The notes beneath the pieces are model-generated. The model ran no database searches, was not told the DNA's origin, and saw only the letters and a list, made by a program, of their open reading frames with translations. Shown one piece after another: positions 17,169-25,823 of a DNA stretch of 64,000 nt (positions within the stretch are counted from its first letter, which is position 1; every line of letters begins with the position of its first letter). Position numbers and translations under genes: made by a program. The stretch covers positions 58,711 through 122,710 of the forward strand of contig JAFSNB010000016.1 in NCBI GenBank assembly GCA_017447625.1, in the 5' to 3' direction. This DNA comes from Bacteroidaceae bacterium. Lineage in GTDB: Bacteria > Bacteroidota > Bacteroidia > Bacteroidales > Bacteroidaceae.

Positions 17169-18560
17169 CTACTTTCCCACGCAAAAATGCTTGAAGATAT
17201 TGCCTAATACTTCGTTGGGAGTGATTTGGCCGCCGGTGATTTCGGCGAGCGTGTCAAGGGCTTGGCGGAGGTCTTCACTAAGAAGGTCGCCGCTGAGTTG
17301 CATTTGCAGACCATCGATGACACGCTGAATGCACGCGTGAGAACGGATGAGAGCATCGTAATGTCGGGCATTGGTGACAATGACATCGTTGTCGGTGAGG
17401 GTGGGGATGTCGGCTGCTTTGTAGATGGCTGCTTCAAGTGCTTCGATGCCCAGAGCATGTTTGGCGGAGATTCTCAGGACATTGACCATTGAACATTTTT
17501 CGCCTTCGCTCAACAATTCGTGACCATTGATAAGGTCGATTTTGTTGCGGACGATGAGGAGGGATTTGTCTGCGCAACGGTTTTGCATATCCTGAACTTC
17601 GGTGGCAGAGGGTTCGGCATCGATGAGCCAAAGGACGATGCGAGCCTTATCAATGGCTGCATAAGTGCGCTCAATGCCTATCTGTTCTACGGTGTCTTGC
17701 GTCTGGCGGATACCTGCTGTATCGATAAAGCGGAAGGTGACGCCCTGAATATCGATGGTGTCTTCGATTGTGTCGCGGGTAGTGCCGTGAATGTCGGAGA
17801 CGATGGCACGGTCGTCCTTCAGTAGGGCGTTCAGCAGGGTTGATTTCCCTACGTTGGTCTTACCAACGATAGCCACAGGAATGCCTTGCTTCAGGGCTTG
17901 TCCTGTCTCGAAAGAGTGGGCCAGTTTTGTGATGTGAGAGTCAATTTCTTTGGTAAGCTCAAAGAGTTTGCTGCGGTCTGCGAACTCCAGGTCTTCGTGG
18001 TCGGAGAAATCCAATTCCAGCTCTAATAGAGAGGTGAGATGTAGCAGTTTATCGCGCAGTTGACTCAGTTCTGAGGAGAACTGTCCACGCAGTTGGCTCA
18101 TTGCAATCTTATGAGTTGCGCGGTTGGATGAGGCAATCAGATCCGCTACAGCCTCGGCCTGCGAGAGATCCATCTTTCCGTTCAGAAAAGCACGTTGTGT
18201 GAATTCCCCAGGATTAGCCTGTCGTGCTCCTTTGGCTATAAGAAGTTCGAGGATTCTGGCTGTGACGTAACGGCTGCCATGACATGAAATCTCAGCTGAA
18301 TCCTCGCCGGTATAACTGTGTGGAGCCCTGAATACGGATATTAAGACTTCATCTATTATGTCGTCTTTAGATGATATATTGTCTGAAATATTCCCGTAAT
18401 GAACAGAGCGTACGGGCAGACTCGGAATCAAAGAGGGGGAGAAGGTACGGCTGCTGAAGACATGCGAAAGAATCTCAAGGGAGCGTTCCCCTGAGATTCT
18501 GATTATGGCAATTGCTCCACCGACCGGAGTTGCCAGCGCGCAGATTGTGTCATTAGTCAT
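17169..18560 (-). CDS. mnmE: tRNA modification GTPase MnmE
   Basis: 463 residues. It starts MTNDTICALATPVGGAIAIIRISG, the folate-binding N-terminal domain. The helical part carries the inserted G domain: GKTNVGKSTLLNALL (G1), GTTRDT (G2), DTAGIR (G3) and NKIDL (G4). It ends FKHFCVGK, the invariant C(V/I/L)GK tail. With MnmG it makes the 5-carboxymethylaminomethyl group on U34 of tRNAs. The frame is open far upstream, but the family start fixes the ATG at 18560. Right after NKIDL the protein carries LINGHELLSEGEKCSMVNVL, encoded by a repeat element, before the G5 SAKHALG. This is a run of extra residues next to the nucleotide pocket. Confidence 0.95.
   Translation of the reverse strand: MTNDTICALATPVGGAIAIIRISGERSLEILSHVFSSRTFSPSLIPSLPVRSVHYGNISDNISSKDDIIDEVLISVFRAPHSYTGEDSAEISCHGSRYVTARILELLIAKGARQANPGEFTQRAFLNGKMDLSQAEAVADLIASSNRATHKIAMSQLRGQFSSELSQLRDKLLHLTSLLELELDFSDHEDLEFADRSKLFELTKEIDSHITKLAHSFETGQALKQGIPVAIVGKTNVGKSTLLNALLKDDRAIVSDIHGTTRDTIEDTIDIQGVTFRFIDTAGIRQTQDTVEQIGIERTYAAIDKARIVLWLIDAEPSATEVQDMQNRCADKSLLIVRNKIDLINGHELLSEGEKCSMVNVLRISAKHALGIEALEAAIYKAADIPTLTDNDVIVTNARHYDALIRSHACIQRVIDGLQMQLSGDLLSEDLRQALDTLAEITGGQITPNEVLGNIFKHFCVGK
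17479..17530 (-). repeat. In-frame repeat inside the MnmE G domain
   Basis: Two NTCAATG arrays (in the coding sense) around the TTGAGCGAAGGCGAAAA spacer, the same arrangement as at 12430-12490. It lies between G4 NKID and G5 SAK. Confidence 0.82.
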
Positions 18561-18565
18561 ATTGG

Positions 18566-18934
18566 CTACTTCATGAATACGAAATAGACTGCTGCAATGA
18601 GGCATGCGAAGGCTGCGATGTGGTTCCAATGAAGGCTCTCGTTCTGGAACATCAGGTTGGCGATGATGGCGAAGACCGTCAGAGAGACACATTCCTGAAT
18701 AACCTTTAGCTGAACCAGATTGAACGGGCCGCCGTTGCCGGCAAAGCCGATGCGGTTGGCAGGCACCTGGCAGCAGTATTCGAAGAATGCGATGCACCAC
18801 GAGAAAGCTATAACGCCAATCAGGGGCCAGTTGCTGGACGTGCCAGTCTGCTGCAGTTTCAGATGCCCGTACCAGGCAAATGTCATGAAGATATTGCTCA
18901 GGATGAGGAGCAGGATAGAGTATAAGCCGTTCAT
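18566..18934 (-). CDS. DUF486 family small membrane protein (DMT superfamily)
   Basis: 122 residues with four hydrophobic segments, beginning MNGLYSILLLILSNIFMTFAWYGHL. The conserved EYCCQVPANRIG and FNLVQLKVIQE motifs define the DUF486/DMTB family, found beside unrelated genes in many bacteria. It probably dimerises like other four-helix DMT proteins; the transported substrate is unknown. It sits 5 nt upstream of mnmE and 10 nt after the phosphorylase, so it is in the same run of genes. Confidence 0.85.
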   Translation of the reverse strand: MNGLYSILLLILSNIFMTFAWYGHLKLQQTGTSSNWPLIGVIAFSWCIAFFEYCCQVPANRIGFAGNGGPFNLVQLKVIQECVSLTVFAIIANLMFQNESLHWNHIAAFACLIAAVYFVFMK

Positions 18935-18944
18935 GATTTATGCG

Positions 18945-19817
18945 TCAGATGCGTTCTATAACGAGGCGGATAAGACCGTCGATTGTTCCCTTGTAACCCG
19001 TGTTAGCCTCACCAGCGAGACGGTTGGCGATAACCATGCAGCAGGTCATTGCGCGGTGGCCCAACAGACGGGCAAGGCCGGCGAGAGCGCTCGACTCCAT
19101 CTCGAAGTTTGTTATCTTCCAGCCCTGATATTCAAACGATTCTACCTTCTGATTTTGCTCGGGATCCGCCAGCGGAATACGCAGTTCACGACCTTGAGGA
19201 CCGAAGAATCCGCCGCAGGCGATGGTGACGCCACGAACCATTTCCGTGCCGCTTATGCGCTCGATGAGTTCGGGGTTGGCATCGATGACGTAAGGTGCGC
19301 AGAGCAGGGGATTCCAATGCATGTGTTTCTTGAAGGCTTCCTCAAAAGCCAGGTCGCAGACTTCGTTGCGTCCAGCATAGAAATTCAGCAGGCCGTCGAA
19401 GCCGATGCTCTTGTATGAGGCGATGTAGGTGCCGACGGGGGTGTTGGGCTGCAAACCGCCGCAGGTGCCGATTCGCACCAGTTCGAGCGAGCGCAGTTGC
19501 TCTTTCTCCGTGCGTGTCTCGAAGTCGATGTTTGCGAGCGCGTCAATCTCATTCATCACAATGTCGATGTTGTCGCAGCCGATACCGTGTGAAATGACGC
19601 TAATGCGCTTGCCCTTATATGAGCCTGTAATGGTGTGAAACTCACGGCTCTGGATGTCACACTCGAGATTGTCAAAGTGTTGGGCAACGGTCTGAACGCG
19701 GCCAGGGTCGCCGACGAGGATTATCTTGTCGGCCAGTTGTTCCGGACGAATGTGCAGATGAAATACGCTGCCGTCTTCGTTAATAATCAGTTCTGAAGGT
19801 GCAAAGTATTTGCTCAT
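18945..19817 (-). CDS. Nucleoside phosphorylase (uridine phosphorylase-like)
   Basis: 290 residues of the PNP/UDP family: ILVGDPGRVQTVAQHFD (phosphate site), VISHGIGCDNIDIVMNEI, RIGTCGGLQPNTPVGTYI, and NFEMESSALAGLA holding the ribose-contacting Met/Glu pair. It splits a nucleoside with phosphate to give the base and (deoxy)ribose-1-phosphate. The N-terminal stretch and the FEYQGW segment resemble the longer uridine phosphorylase-like group of Bacteroidetes, but base preference is not certain. It is cytoplasmic and probably co-transcribed with its neighbours. Confidence 0.88.
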   Translation of the reverse strand: MSKYFAPSELIINEDGSVFHLHIRPEQLADKIILVGDPGRVQTVAQHFDNLECDIQSREFHTITGSYKGKRISVISHGIGCDNIDIVMNEIDALANIDFETRTEKEQLRSLELVRIGTCGGLQPNTPVGTYIASYKSIGFDGLLNFYAGRNEVCDLAFEEAFKKHMHWNPLLCAPYVIDANPELIERISGTEMVRGVTIACGGFFGPQGRELRIPLADPEQNQKVESFEYQGWKITNFEMESSALAGLARLLGHRAMTCCMVIANRLAGEANTGYKGTIDGLIRLVIERI

Positions 19818-19827
19818 AGTTATTCGG

Positions 19828-21117
19828 TTATTTGGTTTTAGTAATTTCTAAGTTACGTATTTCTTTGGCAAGAGAGCGAACCTGCTCCAGATTGCGGGCA
19901 TAAGAGCTTTCCAGTTTGGTAATGGATTGTGCGAACTGCTGCCGTTGTGATTCGTTGGTCGCATCGGCATATTTGTCGCGAAGTCGTTGCAGAATGCCTG
20001 CGTCGATCTTAGTATTCTTGTCAAGATTGAGCCATTGTCTCATCTTCGTGCGTGCCTCGTCGGATTTGAAGTCGTTCAGATGCGTGTAGGTGCGGTTGTC
20101 ATCGATGGGGAAGTAGAAGTCCGGCATCGGTGCTTTCTTGACGGTCTTGCCAGTACGCAGGTCTGTGAGCCTCTGCTGGGCGGCAGTTACGGCGGACTGG
20201 TCAGTCCATGTATCTTTAATCCTGTTGATTCGAGCCGCATTGCGAAGTACTTGAGGGTCAGTGCCTTCCTTGTAGTTGTTGCGCCTTGTGTTAGGGATAA
20301 AGGTGTATATGCACACCTTGCCCTTAGGCTGACGGCGGTCGGTCACGAACCACCCCAACTGCGCCTGCTCGTCGATGGCCAGCAGGTAGTCGTTCGCTGG
20401 TGAGTTGAACGGGAAGCCTAGATTCTCGGGGCTTAGGAAACTGTTCTCGTTGCTGTCGTCGGCACGCGTTATGAAGATGTCGTATCCTCCGATGCTTTCC
20501 GGCCCTTTGGCTGCATAGTAGAGCGTAACGCCGTCGGAGAGCAGGAAGGGATAGTTCTGCGCAATGTCGTTGGCAGGCAAACCCGCTACCGGAGTCGGTT
20601 CCGCCCATTCGTTACCGATCTTGTCCGACACCGAGAGCCGAGGTGACATTCCGCTTTTTGCGGGAACGGCCACGAAGCGCTTGTTTGCGAGGTCGTTCTC
20701 ATAGAACGTTGCGTCCTGAGTGTCATTCTTGCGATATGTGGAGGCGTAAGTGTCTATACGCCCGCTTCCCTGACTAAGGCGAATGGTCTTGAGAGCCTGC
20801 TCCTTTGGGCATACCACGCTGTCAATGATCACGATGTGTTCGGTAGAGTGAATCCTCGTGAGCCCGCTCTGTGCTATTGATAGCATGGAGTCGGCCTCGG
20901 CTGTTGGCTGTTTCTTGTGAGTCAGCGTCTCTTTTTCTTTTGAAAGCAGTTCCTCCGCAGCCGCAAAGTCGTATTCTTCCAAGGCCGCACGCGCCTTGTC
21001 CATAACGGTTAGGGCTGTCGTCTTGGCTTTGGGAGTGGCTGCCCGCTTCTTCTTCTGAGCATTAGCTGCAGGGAAGAGGAGGGCAGTCAGGAGGATTATG
21101 ATGAGATATCTCTTCAT
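19828..21117 (-). CDS. Exported PD40-repeat protein of unknown function
   Basis: 429 residues with a signal peptide (MKRYLIIILLTALLFPAANAQ). A short helical TPR-like segment (ARAALEEYDFAAAEELLSKEKETL) is followed by a WD40-like propeller part: NYPFLLSDGVTLYYAAKGPESIGGYDIFITR is a typical PD40 blade, and NDYLLAIDEQAQLGWFVTDR is a second. The C-terminal 100 residues are charged and helical, probably a coiled coil. It resembles the first half of PorE-type envelope proteins but has no OmpA domain. Function unknown; a cell-envelope scaffold is an inference. Confidence 0.7.
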   Translation of the reverse strand: MKRYLIIILLTALLFPAANAQKKKRAATPKAKTTALTVMDKARAALEEYDFAAAEELLSKEKETLTHKKQPTAEADSMLSIAQSGLTRIHSTEHIVIIDSVVCPKEQALKTIRLSQGSGRIDTYASTYRKNDTQDATFYENDLANKRFVAVPAKSGMSPRLSVSDKIGNEWAEPTPVAGLPANDIAQNYPFLLSDGVTLYYAAKGPESIGGYDIFITRADDSNENSFLSPENLGFPFNSPANDYLLAIDEQAQLGWFVTDRRQPKGKVCIYTFIPNTRRNNYKEGTDPQVLRNAARINRIKDTWTDQSAVTAAQQRLTDLRTGKTVKKAPMPDFYFPIDDNRTYTHLNDFKSDEARTKMRQWLNLDKNTKIDAGILQRLRDKYADATNESQRQQFAQSITKLESSYARNLEQVRSLAKEIRNLEITKTK

Positions 21118-21136
21118 GCTTTCGCAGATGTGAGCT

Positions 21137-23500
21137 TTACTTATTCAGATACTCGTGCATGGATTGAGCGGCACGGCGTCCGTCGCCCATGGCCAGGATT
21201 ACCGTTGCTCCGCCGCGCACGATGTCGCCGCCGGCAAAGATAGTCGGGATATTGGTCTGCATACCCTCGCTTACCACGATGGTGTTCTTGCGACCCAGTT
21301 CGAGACCGCTGATGCTGGTCGGAACGATGGGGTTGGGCGAAACGCCGACAGCCACGATTGCCTGGTCTATCTCAATAGTTTCGGTAGCTCCGGGGATGGG
21401 CTGAGGAGAACGGCGACCGCTGGCATCGGGTTCGCCCAGTTCCATCTTCTGCAGAACGACGGCACGCACGTTGCCCTTGTCGTCTGCCAGATACTCTATG
21501 GGGTTGTGCAGGGTGAGGAACTCAATGCCCTCTTCCTTGGCATGCTTCACCTCTTCGAGACGAGCGGGCATCTCGGCCTCGCTGCGGCGGTAGGCGATGA
21601 AGACGCGGTCGGCGCCGAGACGCTTGGCCGTGCGGCAGGAGTCCATCGCGGTGTTACCGCCACCCACAACCATCACGCTCTTGGCGCGGTGTATGGGCGT
21701 GTCGGTCTCGGGATTGGAGGCATCCATCAGGTTCACGCGCGTGAGGTATTCATTGCTGGACATAATGCCCTTCAGGTTCTCGCCCGGGATATTCATGAAG
21801 TTAGGTAGACCGGCGCCGGAGCCAACGAAGATACCTGCGAAGCCCTGAGCCTCAAGCTCTTCTACAGCTATGGTCTTTCCGATGATGCAGTCCTTGACGA
21901 ATTTCACGCCCATCTTCTCCAGATTCTGGATTTCCACATCAACGATGGCGTTCGGCAGACGGAACTCGGGGATTCCGTATTTCAGCACGCCGCCAATCTC
22001 ATGCAGAGCCTCGAATACAGTCACGTCATAGCCCAGCTTGGCCATATCACCTGCGAAGGAGAGGCCTGAAGGACCGGAACCAATCACGGCAATCTTCTTG
22101 CCGTTGGCGGGTGCGCACTCGGGGATAGTTATGTTGCCGCTCTCGCGCTCGTAGTCGGCGGCGAAACGCTCCAGATAACCGATGGCCACAGCGGGCTCGT
22201 TCATCTTCAGATGTATGCATCGGCTCTCGCATTGTTTCTCCTGCGGGCAAACACGACCGCAAACGGCGGGCAGGGCAGAAGTCATCTTCAGCACTTTGGC
22301 TGCGCCGAGGAAGTTGCCGCGCTCTATGTTCTTGATGAACGAGGGAATCTGAATTCCAACCGGGCAGCCCTCCATGCAAGTGGGTTTGGCGCAGTCGAGA
22401 CAGCGCTGGGCCTCGGTGAGAGCCTGCTCTTTGGTCAGACCCTGATTGACCTCCTCGGTGCGTGTGGTGGCGCGATATACGGGGTCGAGCTCGTTCATAA
22501 CGACGCGGGGGATAGCGGTGTGCTCCTTGGCTTTCATGCTCTTGCGCAGCTCTTCGCGCCATGGGGCGGTGCGGTCAGTGAGAGAGTCGGCCTCGGCCCC
22601 CCATTCAGCCCCCGAGGGGGCTTCTATTGTTTTGTTGGCAGATGTCACAGCATCCGTAGCCCCCTCGGGGGCTGAATGGGGGGCCGTGGCTGACTTCTCC
22701 ATTGCCTCCATCTCCTCCTGCTTAAACGCTGTCATTCGGGAGAGCATCTCGTCGAAATCCACCTGGTGGCCGTCGAACTCAGGACCATCGACGCAAACGA
22801 AACGTGTCTTGCCGCCGACGGTGATGCGGCAGGCACCGCACATACCCGTTCCGTCAACCATGATTGTGTTCAGGGACACGTCTGTAGGAATCTCGTATTT
22901 CTTGGTGAGGAGGCAGCAGAACTTCATCATTATGGCGGGGCCGATGGCGAACACCTTATCCACCTTCTCGCGCTGGATAACCTGCTCGATGCCTACGGTC
23001 ACCACGCCCTTTTGTCCGTAGGAACCGTCGTCGGTCATGATGATAACCTCGTCGGAATGTTTGCGCACCTCGTCCTCGAGGATGATGAGGTCTTTGCTAC
23101 GACCGGCCAGTACGCTAACGACGCGGTTGCCGGCCTCCTTCAGAGCCTTGATGATGGGGAGCATCGGAGCCACGCCCACGCCGCCTCCGGCGCAAACCAC
23201 AGTTCCGAACTTCTCTATATGAGTAGCCTTTCCGAGCGGGCCTACAACGTCTGTTATCTCGTCGCCCACGTTCAGAGCACACAGCTTGGTGCTGCTCACA
23301 CCAACGGTCTGCACGACCAGCGTGATAGTGCCGGCCTTGGTGTCGGAGTCGGCGATGGTGAGAGGCATACGTTCACCCTTCTCGCCCACGCGAACTATTA
23401 CGAAGTGACCGGCCTTGCGTGCCTTGGCGATGAGGGGAGCCTCTACCACCAACTTGAATACCTTTTCAGAGAACTGTTCCTTTGCAACAATCTTGTTCAT
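21137..23500 (-). CDS. NfnAB-type fusion: ferredoxin-NADP reductase-like subunit plus glutamate synthase small-subunit-like protein
   Basis: 787 residues. Residues 1 to about 265 are a PyrK/NfnA-like FAD and [2Fe-2S] module: MNKIVAKEQFSEKVFKLVVEAPLIAK, VCAGGGVGVAPMLP and the cluster Cys in TGMCGACRITVGGKTRFVC. From about 370 the protein is NfnB/GltD-like: CLDCAKPTCMEGCPVGIQIP, VCGRVCPQEKQCESRC, then FAD (VIGSGPSGLSFAGDMA) and NADP (VVGGGNTAMDSCRTAKRLGA) sites. Separate NfnAB carries out electron bifurcation between NADH, ferredoxin and NADPH; here both are one chain. The ATG at 23500 is preferred over an upstream in-frame ATG. The linker is encoded by a perfect 28-nt inverted repeat. Confidence 0.9.
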   Translation of the reverse strand: MNKIVAKEQFSEKVFKLVVEAPLIAKARKAGHFVIVRVGEKGERMPLTIADSDTKAGTITLVVQTVGVSSTKLCALNVGDEITDVVGPLGKATHIEKFGTVVCAGGGVGVAPMLPIIKALKEAGNRVVSVLAGRSKDLIILEDEVRKHSDEVIIMTDDGSYGQKGVVTVGIEQVIQREKVDKVFAIGPAIMMKFCCLLTKKYEIPTDVSLNTIMVDGTGMCGACRITVGGKTRFVCVDGPEFDGHQVDFDEMLSRMTAFKQEEMEAMEKSATAPHSAPEGATDAVTSANKTIEAPSGAEWGAEADSLTDRTAPWREELRKSMKAKEHTAIPRVVMNELDPVYRATTRTEEVNQGLTKEQALTEAQRCLDCAKPTCMEGCPVGIQIPSFIKNIERGNFLGAAKVLKMTSALPAVCGRVCPQEKQCESRCIHLKMNEPAVAIGYLERFAADYERESGNITIPECAPANGKKIAVIGSGPSGLSFAGDMAKLGYDVTVFEALHEIGGVLKYGIPEFRLPNAIVDVEIQNLEKMGVKFVKDCIIGKTIAVEELEAQGFAGIFVGSGAGLPNFMNIPGENLKGIMSSNEYLTRVNLMDASNPETDTPIHRAKSVMVVGGGNTAMDSCRTAKRLGADRVFIAYRRSEAEMPARLEEVKHAKEEGIEFLTLHNPIEYLADDKGNVRAVVLQKMELGEPDASGRRSPQPIPGATETIEIDQAIVAVGVSPNPIVPTSISGLELGRKNTIVVSEGMQTNIPTIFAGGDIVRGGATVILAMGDGRRAAQSMHEYLNK
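22594..22686 (-). repeat. Perfect inverted repeat inside the NfnAB linker
   Basis: Arms 22594-22621 and 22659-22686 are exact reverse complements, 28 nt each, with a 37-nt spacer. Each arm contains the palindrome GCCCCCTCGGGGGC. The 93 nt equal 31 codons and stay open, giving PHSAPEGATD...EAPSGAEWG. Confidence 0.93.
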
Positions 23501-23549
23501 TTTCTTGTGTTGTTTTGTTGTGTTGTATTGTGTATTTGACAAGGAGGAT

Positions 23550-24872
23550 TTAGTCTATGATCTCGAAACCAGTGTAGGGCTGCAGAGCCTTGGGGATGCG
23601 GATACCGACCTCGGTCTGGTTGTTTTCCAGCAGGGCAGCCACTATGCGCGGCAGAGCCAGAGCGGAGCCGTTCAGAGTGTGGCAGAGCTCGGGCTTCTTG
23701 GAGCCGTCGGGACGGTAACGGCAACGGAGGCGGTTGGCCTGATAGGTGTCGAAATTGGAGACGGAGCTGACTTCGAGCCAACGTCCCTGAGCCTCGCTAT
23801 AGACCTCGAAGTCGTAGCAGATGGCAGAGGTGAAGCTTTGGTCGCCGCCGCAGAGACGCAGTATGCGGTAGGGGAGTTCAAGCTTCTGCAGCAGACCCTC
23901 CACGTGTGCGAGCATCTCCTTGTGGCTCTCCTTGGAGTGTTCCGGGGTGTCGATGCGCACGATTTCCACCTTTGAGAACTCGTGCAGACGGTTCAGTCCG
24001 CGCACGTCCTTACCGTAGCTGCCAGCCTCGCGGCGGAAACACTGAGTGTAGGCGCAGTTCTTTATGGGCAGGTCACGCTCGTCGAGGATTACGTCGCGGT
24101 AGATATTCGTCACGGGCACCTCGGCGGTCGGGATCATATAGTAGTCGTCCACCTCAGCGTGGTACATCTGACCTTCCTTGTCGGGCAACTGGCCAGTGCC
24201 GTAGCCTGAGGCTGTATTCACCATTGTCGGCGGCATAATCTCGGTGTAGCCGGCCTTGCGTGCCTCATCTAAGAAGAAGTTGATGAGAGCACGCTGCAAC
24301 TGTGCTCCCTTGCCGATATATACGGGGAAGCCGGCGCCCGTAATCTTCACGCCGAGGTCGAAGTCTATGAGGTTGTACTTGCGGGCCAGATCCCAGTGGG
24401 GCAGGGGGGCGACGTCAGTTGAGAGTTGAGGGTTGACGGTCCAGTTGCCAACGGTGTCTGTGCCGTCGCACTCCTTGAGATTACTCTTCACCACCAAGTT
24501 ATCCTCGGCCGTGCGGCCTTCGGGAACCTCGTCGTATGGGATATTGGGAATCTGGCAGAGCATGTCGTTCACCTGCTTCTGAGCCTCGTCCATAGCGGTC
24601 TCGAGAGCCTTGGCCTGCTCCTTGATGGCGGCCACAGCGCTCTTGGCCTGTTCAGCCTCTTCGCGCTTGCCCTGCTTCATCAGGGCTCCAATCTCGGCTG
24701 CTTTCTTCTTGCTTTCAGAGAGCAGCTGATCCAACTGGGCCTGAGCCTCGCGGCGGCGTTTGTCCGTGGCCTGCACGGCAGCAATGGCCTCGGCAGCGCC
24801 CTCAAAATGTTTCTTCTCCAGTCCTCGGATGACCCTCTCGGTCTCCTCGTTGATGAGTTTTAGTGTAAGCAT
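23550..24872 (-). CDS. serS: Seryl-tRNA synthetase
   Basis: 440 residues. The N-terminal arm (about 30-110) is the long antiparallel coiled coil, rich in KKxAEIGALMKQGK. Class II motif 2 is FRREAGSYGKDVRGLNRLHEFSKVE, and motif 3 lies in NGSALALPRIVAALLENNQ. It charges tRNA-Ser in the cytoplasm. It is slightly longer than the usual 420-430 residues; the stretch NPQLSTDVAPLPHW just after the coiled coil contains residues encoded by a three-unit GTCAACT-type array. A -7-like TATCTTTG lies on the minus strand at 24917-24910, without a clear -33 element. serS leads the run serS to mnmE. Confidence 0.95.
   Translation of the reverse strand: MLTLKLINEETERVIRGLEKKHFEGAAEAIAAVQATDKRRREAQAQLDQLLSESKKKAAEIGALMKQGKREEAEQAKSAVAAIKEQAKALETAMDEAQKQVNDMLCQIPNIPYDEVPEGRTAEDNLVVKSNLKECDGTDTVGNWTVNPQLSTDVAPLPHWDLARKYNLIDFDLGVKITGAGFPVYIGKGAQLQRALINFFLDEARKAGYTEIMPPTMVNTASGYGTGQLPDKEGQMYHAEVDDYYMIPTAEVPVTNIYRDVILDERDLPIKNCAYTQCFRREAGSYGKDVRGLNRLHEFSKVEIVRIDTPEHSKESHKEMLAHVEGLLQKLELPYRILRLCGGDQSFTSAICYDFEVYSEAQGRWLEVSSVSNFDTYQANRLRCRYRPDGSKKPELCHTLNGSALALPRIVAALLENNQTEVGIRIPKALQPYTGFEIID
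24417..24437 (-). repeat. Short in-frame GTCAACT array in serS
   Basis: Three 7-nt units GTTGAGA/GTTGAGG/GTTGACG on the plus strand, the same word as at 36090-36115 read on the other strand. Confidence 0.6.
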
Positions 24873-24986
24873 TATAGTGTGTTCTTATAGATTTCTTTAA
24901 AACGCGCGACAAAGATAATGAAAATTGGTGGCATTTGCAGCCTCTTTCTCTCTTTATTTTACTGATTTTTTTGAATTATTGATATT

Positions 24987-25649
24987 TCAGAAGGGAAACC
25001 ACACAAACGCCGCCGCATCCCACACTGCGTGACTGATAATTATCGATGGCAGACGATTGGGCCAGAGCCAGTATAAACCGCCCCAAGCGATGCCGCAAAC
25101 CAGGGCTGCCATGATGAGCATGAAGTTGCCCGAAGGCAGATGCACCAGCGTATAAATGGCGGTGGTGACGATGAAGGCGAGGGTGGGAGAGTAGCGTGCT
25201 GAGAGTGAGCGTTGTATGAATCCGCGCCAGAATATCTCTTCGGCTGGGCCAATCACGCATAGAAGAAGCAGCGAGAGAGTCAGCGGCGACATCCCGTTCT
25301 TCATCCCGTAGATCAGGTTCACTTGCGGGCGGGCAAAGTCGAACATCCATTGCGAAACCTTGTCGCCGACGAAGAATGCAACCCACAGCCCTACAGCTAT
25401 CGCAAGCCCCAGAAAGAGTTTGCTCATGTGGTTAATAGGGTCAATGGGGCTATTGGGGTCAATGGGATTTATGGTTTTGCTTGGTATCCCCAGACAATCC
25501 TTGCCGCCAAAGGTCAGCGCCAGAGTGGTGAGCACACACGCCGAAGCGGTCATGCACCACCAGAAAGGCAGGTACGGAGCCGTCCACGGTGAGAACATCA
25601 GGAACCACAGCACGGCTGCAACAGCCATGGAAGTTGCATTTTTTTTCAT
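24987..25649 (-). CDS. CPBP family intramembrane protease
   Basis: About 220 residues with six or more hydrophobic segments. The three CPBP (Abi) motifs are present: EEIFWRGFIQ (motif 1, EExxxRG), YTLVHLPSG (motif 2) and ISHAVWDAA (motif 3, HxxxD). These glutamate/histidine proteases resemble Rce1 and act in the inner membrane; the target is unknown. An open extension to 25673 (MAANGQWS) is repeat-encoded, and the ATG at 25649 was preferred. The segment NPIDPNSPIDPINH before the third helix is encoded by 9-nt repeats at 25436-25475. Confidence 0.82.
   Translation of the reverse strand: MKKNATSMAVAAVLWFLMFSPWTAPYLPFWWCMTASACVLTTLALTFGGKDCLGIPSKTINPIDPNSPIDPINHMSKLFLGLAIAVGLWVAFFVGDKVSQWMFDFARPQVNLIYGMKNGMSPLTLSLLLLCVIGPAEEIFWRGFIQRSLSARYSPTLAFIVTTAIYTLVHLPSGNFMLIMAALVCGIAWGGLYWLWPNRLPSIIISHAVWDAAAFVWFPF
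25436..25475 (-). repeat. In-frame 9-nt repeats in the CPBP protease
   Basis: Units GGGTCAATG, GGGCTATTG and GGGTCAATG on the plus strand; in the coding sense they give the peptide repeat PIDPNSPIDPI. Confidence 0.75.
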
Positions 25650-25823
25650 TGACCATTGACCATTAGCGGCCATTTTTTCTATCGATTTATCATTTAATCG
25701 TTTAATTGAATAAACGACGGGCCGCTATTAACTGTTTAACTTTTTAACCATTTAATTTTTTAACCCTCTATTTTTTCTCTTAGTCTCTCTCTCTTCTTTT
25801 TTCTCTTCTTCTCTTTTCTCTCC
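25649..25823. repeat. AT-rich repeat spacer between menA and the CPBP gene
   Basis: Two CATTGAC units at 25649-25663 with AGCGGCC, then TTTAATCG/TTTAACC-type words and a long pyrimidine tract of TCTCTT units at 25770-25822. No gene seen. Confidence 0.6.

Noticed and set aside
18561-18800. N-terminal extension of MnmE
   Set aside because: The extension runs through the DUF486 gene on the same strand in another frame; the family start MTNDTICALATP fixes 18560.
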